A stretch of DNA of 64,000 bases from Beaufortia kweichowensis (lineage: Eukaryota; Chordata; Actinopteri; Cypriniformes; Gastromyzontidae): the NCBI GenBank assembly GCA_019155185.1, contig CM032797.1, forward strand, positions 18,954,145 to 19,018,144, given 5' to 3'. The position numbers and the translations under genes were made by a program. The notes under the pieces are model-generated. The model worked only from the letters and a program-made list of their open reading frames with translations, was not told the origin of the DNA and ran no database searches. Below, in pieces: positions 61,790 through 64,000 of this stretch (positions are counted from its first letter, which is position 1; each line of letters begins with the position of its first letter).

Positions 61790-62275
61790 CTAAAAGATCT
61801 TTACACCGATCACTAGAGGGCGAGAAGCGTCCAAACACCCGCAGACACCGCACTGATGCCGCTGTGACCCGCTGCGGGTGTGACTCTCGCCGCTGGAGGG
61901 CGTCCACGCGTGATTTAAAAAGCCCGCCAGCAGCGGCGGTCGCGCCACAGAGCGGCGGCTTGTGCTCGGGACATCAAAGATCAACTGATTACAAAGTAAC
62001 AGTCGCGTCGCGTCATCAAAGCCGCGGCGGGAAACATCCGAGCTGACGCCTGCAGGGGTTTCCCGCGAGCCTCCCGAAGTGCAAGAAAAGAGGAATTTGG
62101 AGTCGCGTGGTCATCACGAGGCAGTTTCACTGGACTGTAGTGTTGCATTCGCTTGTTGCCATGCAAATATACGTCCTGTTCACTGTATAGAGAGACAGAA
62201 AACCCGGATTACTGCAGATCCTGCAGCTGCTGCACGACACCACTTTGACATTCTGTGTGTTTACAGCGACATGGG
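61790..62275 (+). promoter_or_regulatory. CpG-rich region and candidate first exon of a gene to the right
   Basis: Sequence from 61800 to about 62110 is GC- and CpG-rich, unlike its surroundings, and an exon-like stretch ends at acatggg followed by donor gtgagt (62276). A second candidate exon is at 62943-62992. This looks like the 5' end of a gene continuing beyond the window. The product cannot be identified. Confidence 0.45.
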
Positions 62276-62942
62276 GTGAGTGTCAGTAACCTGTCATGTG
62301 TGTCGGACCTTTAAATATAAACCTGAACGGAACTGAGCAACTCCATTGAGTCTTTGTAGACTTTTGTGCAAAGTTCCTGCAGAAACGTATTTATATGCAA
62401 AGCAAATAGTTATTGCGTCTAAGCAATAGATCAAATGTTGGAAATGTGTTATAAATGATGACATGTGTGGCTTTAATTAAACGCAAAGCATTTACAAGAT
62501 ACTTGCAGTGTCACATGTTTTTACAACTATTTTAAACTGAACTTGGCTTTAATAATCCCCATATTCCTGCTGCAGGATAGATACACACTTTACATTATTT
62601 CCACATGTAAAATGTAAATAAAGTTTGGTAAATAAACATTTTGCATAGCCATAGGGAAATTAAGCCATTATAACTATTAAGCCATAGGGAAAATATTATA
62701 ATAATTTGATGTTGTATTGATATAATTAAAAATGTAAAATAGAAACAGAAAATACAACATTTACCACATTGTATTATTGTTATTATTAAATGTTTGGATG
62801 TGTCCTCATCAGAATGATTGAATACACCAAATTTCCCCCCCAGCTTGCACGTTTGACACAGCTTCTCATTCATTGCCAGTGAAACATTATCTGTTTGGAT
62901 TTCTACATTGATTTTCTGTTATTCTCTTCTGTCCTGTACCAG

Positions 62943-62992
62943 AGAAAGAGCCCCATCTGTCCAGTAAGAATGTATCCGTTGCACAGAGAGAG
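62943..62992 (+). other. Candidate second exon of the unidentified right-hand gene
   Basis: Bounded by a pyrimidine-rich acceptor (cctgtaccag) and a consensus donor (gtaagt). It includes ATG TAT CCG TTG CAC (MYPLH), which may be the start codon, while an ATG at the end of the previous exon would give only an 8-residue frame before TAA. No known protein start was recognised. Confidence 0.4.
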
Positions 62993-64000
62993 GTAAGTTC
63001 CTCTGTTTCTCTTTGTTTAAGGTCAGACACCGTTTAAGAGATGTTACTGTGTATTGCTGTAGTATCTTCGTGAGACAGATCCGTGCATGGAGATATAAAT
63101 CCTTTTTTGGACCTTTTACAAATTGGGGGATTATTGTGAGAGATTTGTTAACTAGGCAGATTCATTGGCACGGGTCGATTAGCAGAAGTTATTATTTTTT
63201 GTCAATGAATCATGAATATTTTCTGATTGTTCTGATGTGTTATTAAGCTGTTTTATGTATATATGTGTTATATTGTTATATGTAGGTCAACATTTCAGCA
63301 TTGGCCATTACAATATACACATATAATAAATGCATTAGGGACATTGCATTGTTCCAGACTTTAACATATTATTTGTCTAGTAAAATGCTCAATCTGACAT
63401 TGAAGATCGAAAAACAGAATTGTTCATCTTGCTGTTATTTAGACATATTTATGGACATTATGTCCTGTAGTATCTTGCATTGATGAGATGCTATATGGCC
63501 CTGAACATTTCTGTAGTAAAAGATGCTCATAAACACTGCTGTATAAAAGATCATGGGATTTTCTTTATGAAACGGTCTGTAATGTTGCCATGACTACTGC
63601 ACAGTGTATGTTCTGTCTCAAGTGTCCGTCTTTCTTTACTGCTGACCGTAAACATCTGTTGATGTAGCGTGACCTTCTGCGGTGTTGCAGTGGGTTAAAT
63701 CAGCAGCGGTGGGTTTGAGAAGATAATTAGTTCAAGCTTGAGAGCGTCAGTAAGGTGTGATGCTGTCGGCTCACAACACGCCTGGCCTCATTTCTGCTTT
63801 TAAACTTTGTGTCCTTCAAACCATCTCTCTCCTTTTATATCTAACATTTAATGTAAATTGACTTTCTTGGTATATTTTTCCGGTCAAACTGCATGGCATT
63901 TATTATGTATAACCTACTATTTATATCTATATATACAGTATTTCCTTTTTTTAGATTTATAACCGCAACTGTGTCCCAGTTTTTTTATTATGAGCCCGAA
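62993..64000. other. Intronic or intergenic DNA at the right edge
   Basis: No exon, RNA or repeat was identified. If the preceding exons are real, this is the start of their next intron. Confidence 0.4.

Overview
This 64 kb window is vertebrate nuclear DNA, almost certainly from a teleost fish and probably a cypriniform. The genes are split by GT-AG introns, intergenic DNA is AT-rich, dinucleotide microsatellites run to several hundred bases, and the repeats are typical fish short DNA transposons and tRNA-derived SINE pieces. Nothing bacterial, phage-like or CRISPR-like is present.

Six protein-coding genes can be reconstructed exon by exon. From left to right they are: nmrk2 (nicotinamide riboside kinase 2, + strand, 7 coding exons, 6.3-8.7 kb); a lysyl oxidase of the LOX/LOXL1 type, probably teleost loxl5b (+, 7 coding exons, 15.1-18.4 kb); a two-exon coiled-coil gene of the inhibitory-synaptic-factor (INSYN) type (-, 31.5-34.0 kb); jund (-, single exon, 40.7-41.5 kb); pgpep1 (pyroglutamyl-peptidase I, +, 5 exons, 44.1-46.1 kb); and upf1 (the nonsense-mediated-decay helicase, +, 23 coding exons plus a 3' UTR exon, 48.5-60.7 kb). 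Weak exon-like signals at 0.3-1.0, 10.6, 11.5, 26.6 and 62-63 kb may belong to further genes that I cannot name.

The gene order recalls human chromosome 19p: JUND, PGPEP1 and UPF1 lie in 19p13.11 and NMRK2 in 19p13.3. The lysyl oxidase plus INSYN-like pair mirrors the LOXL1-INSYN1 neighbourhood of human 15q24, so it looks like a paralogous block left by whole-genome duplication. The genes do not form a pathway. They act separately in NAD salvage, extracellular-matrix cross-linking, probably the inhibitory synapse, AP-1 transcription, peptide turnover and mRNA quality control.

The spaces between genes are mainly AT-rich DNA with repeats: (CT)n at 1.35-1.76 kb, (GT)n at 21.5-21.9 kb, (GA)n at 26.1-26.4 and 34.6-35.1 kb, an exact ten-copy 26-bp array at 23.7 kb, a 63-bp minisatellite at 29.6-30.2 kb, at least four copies of a palindromic MITE, and an inverted repeat pair flanking the upf1 promoter and first exon. 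The points most worth a second look are a jund gene that can only start at the position of the short JunD isoform and so lacks the menin-binding N-terminus, an S/TQ cluster in the fish Upf1 N-terminus, the uncharacterised Cys-rich N-terminal part of the INSYN-like gene, and the repeat structures listed above. I found no convincing new biological system.
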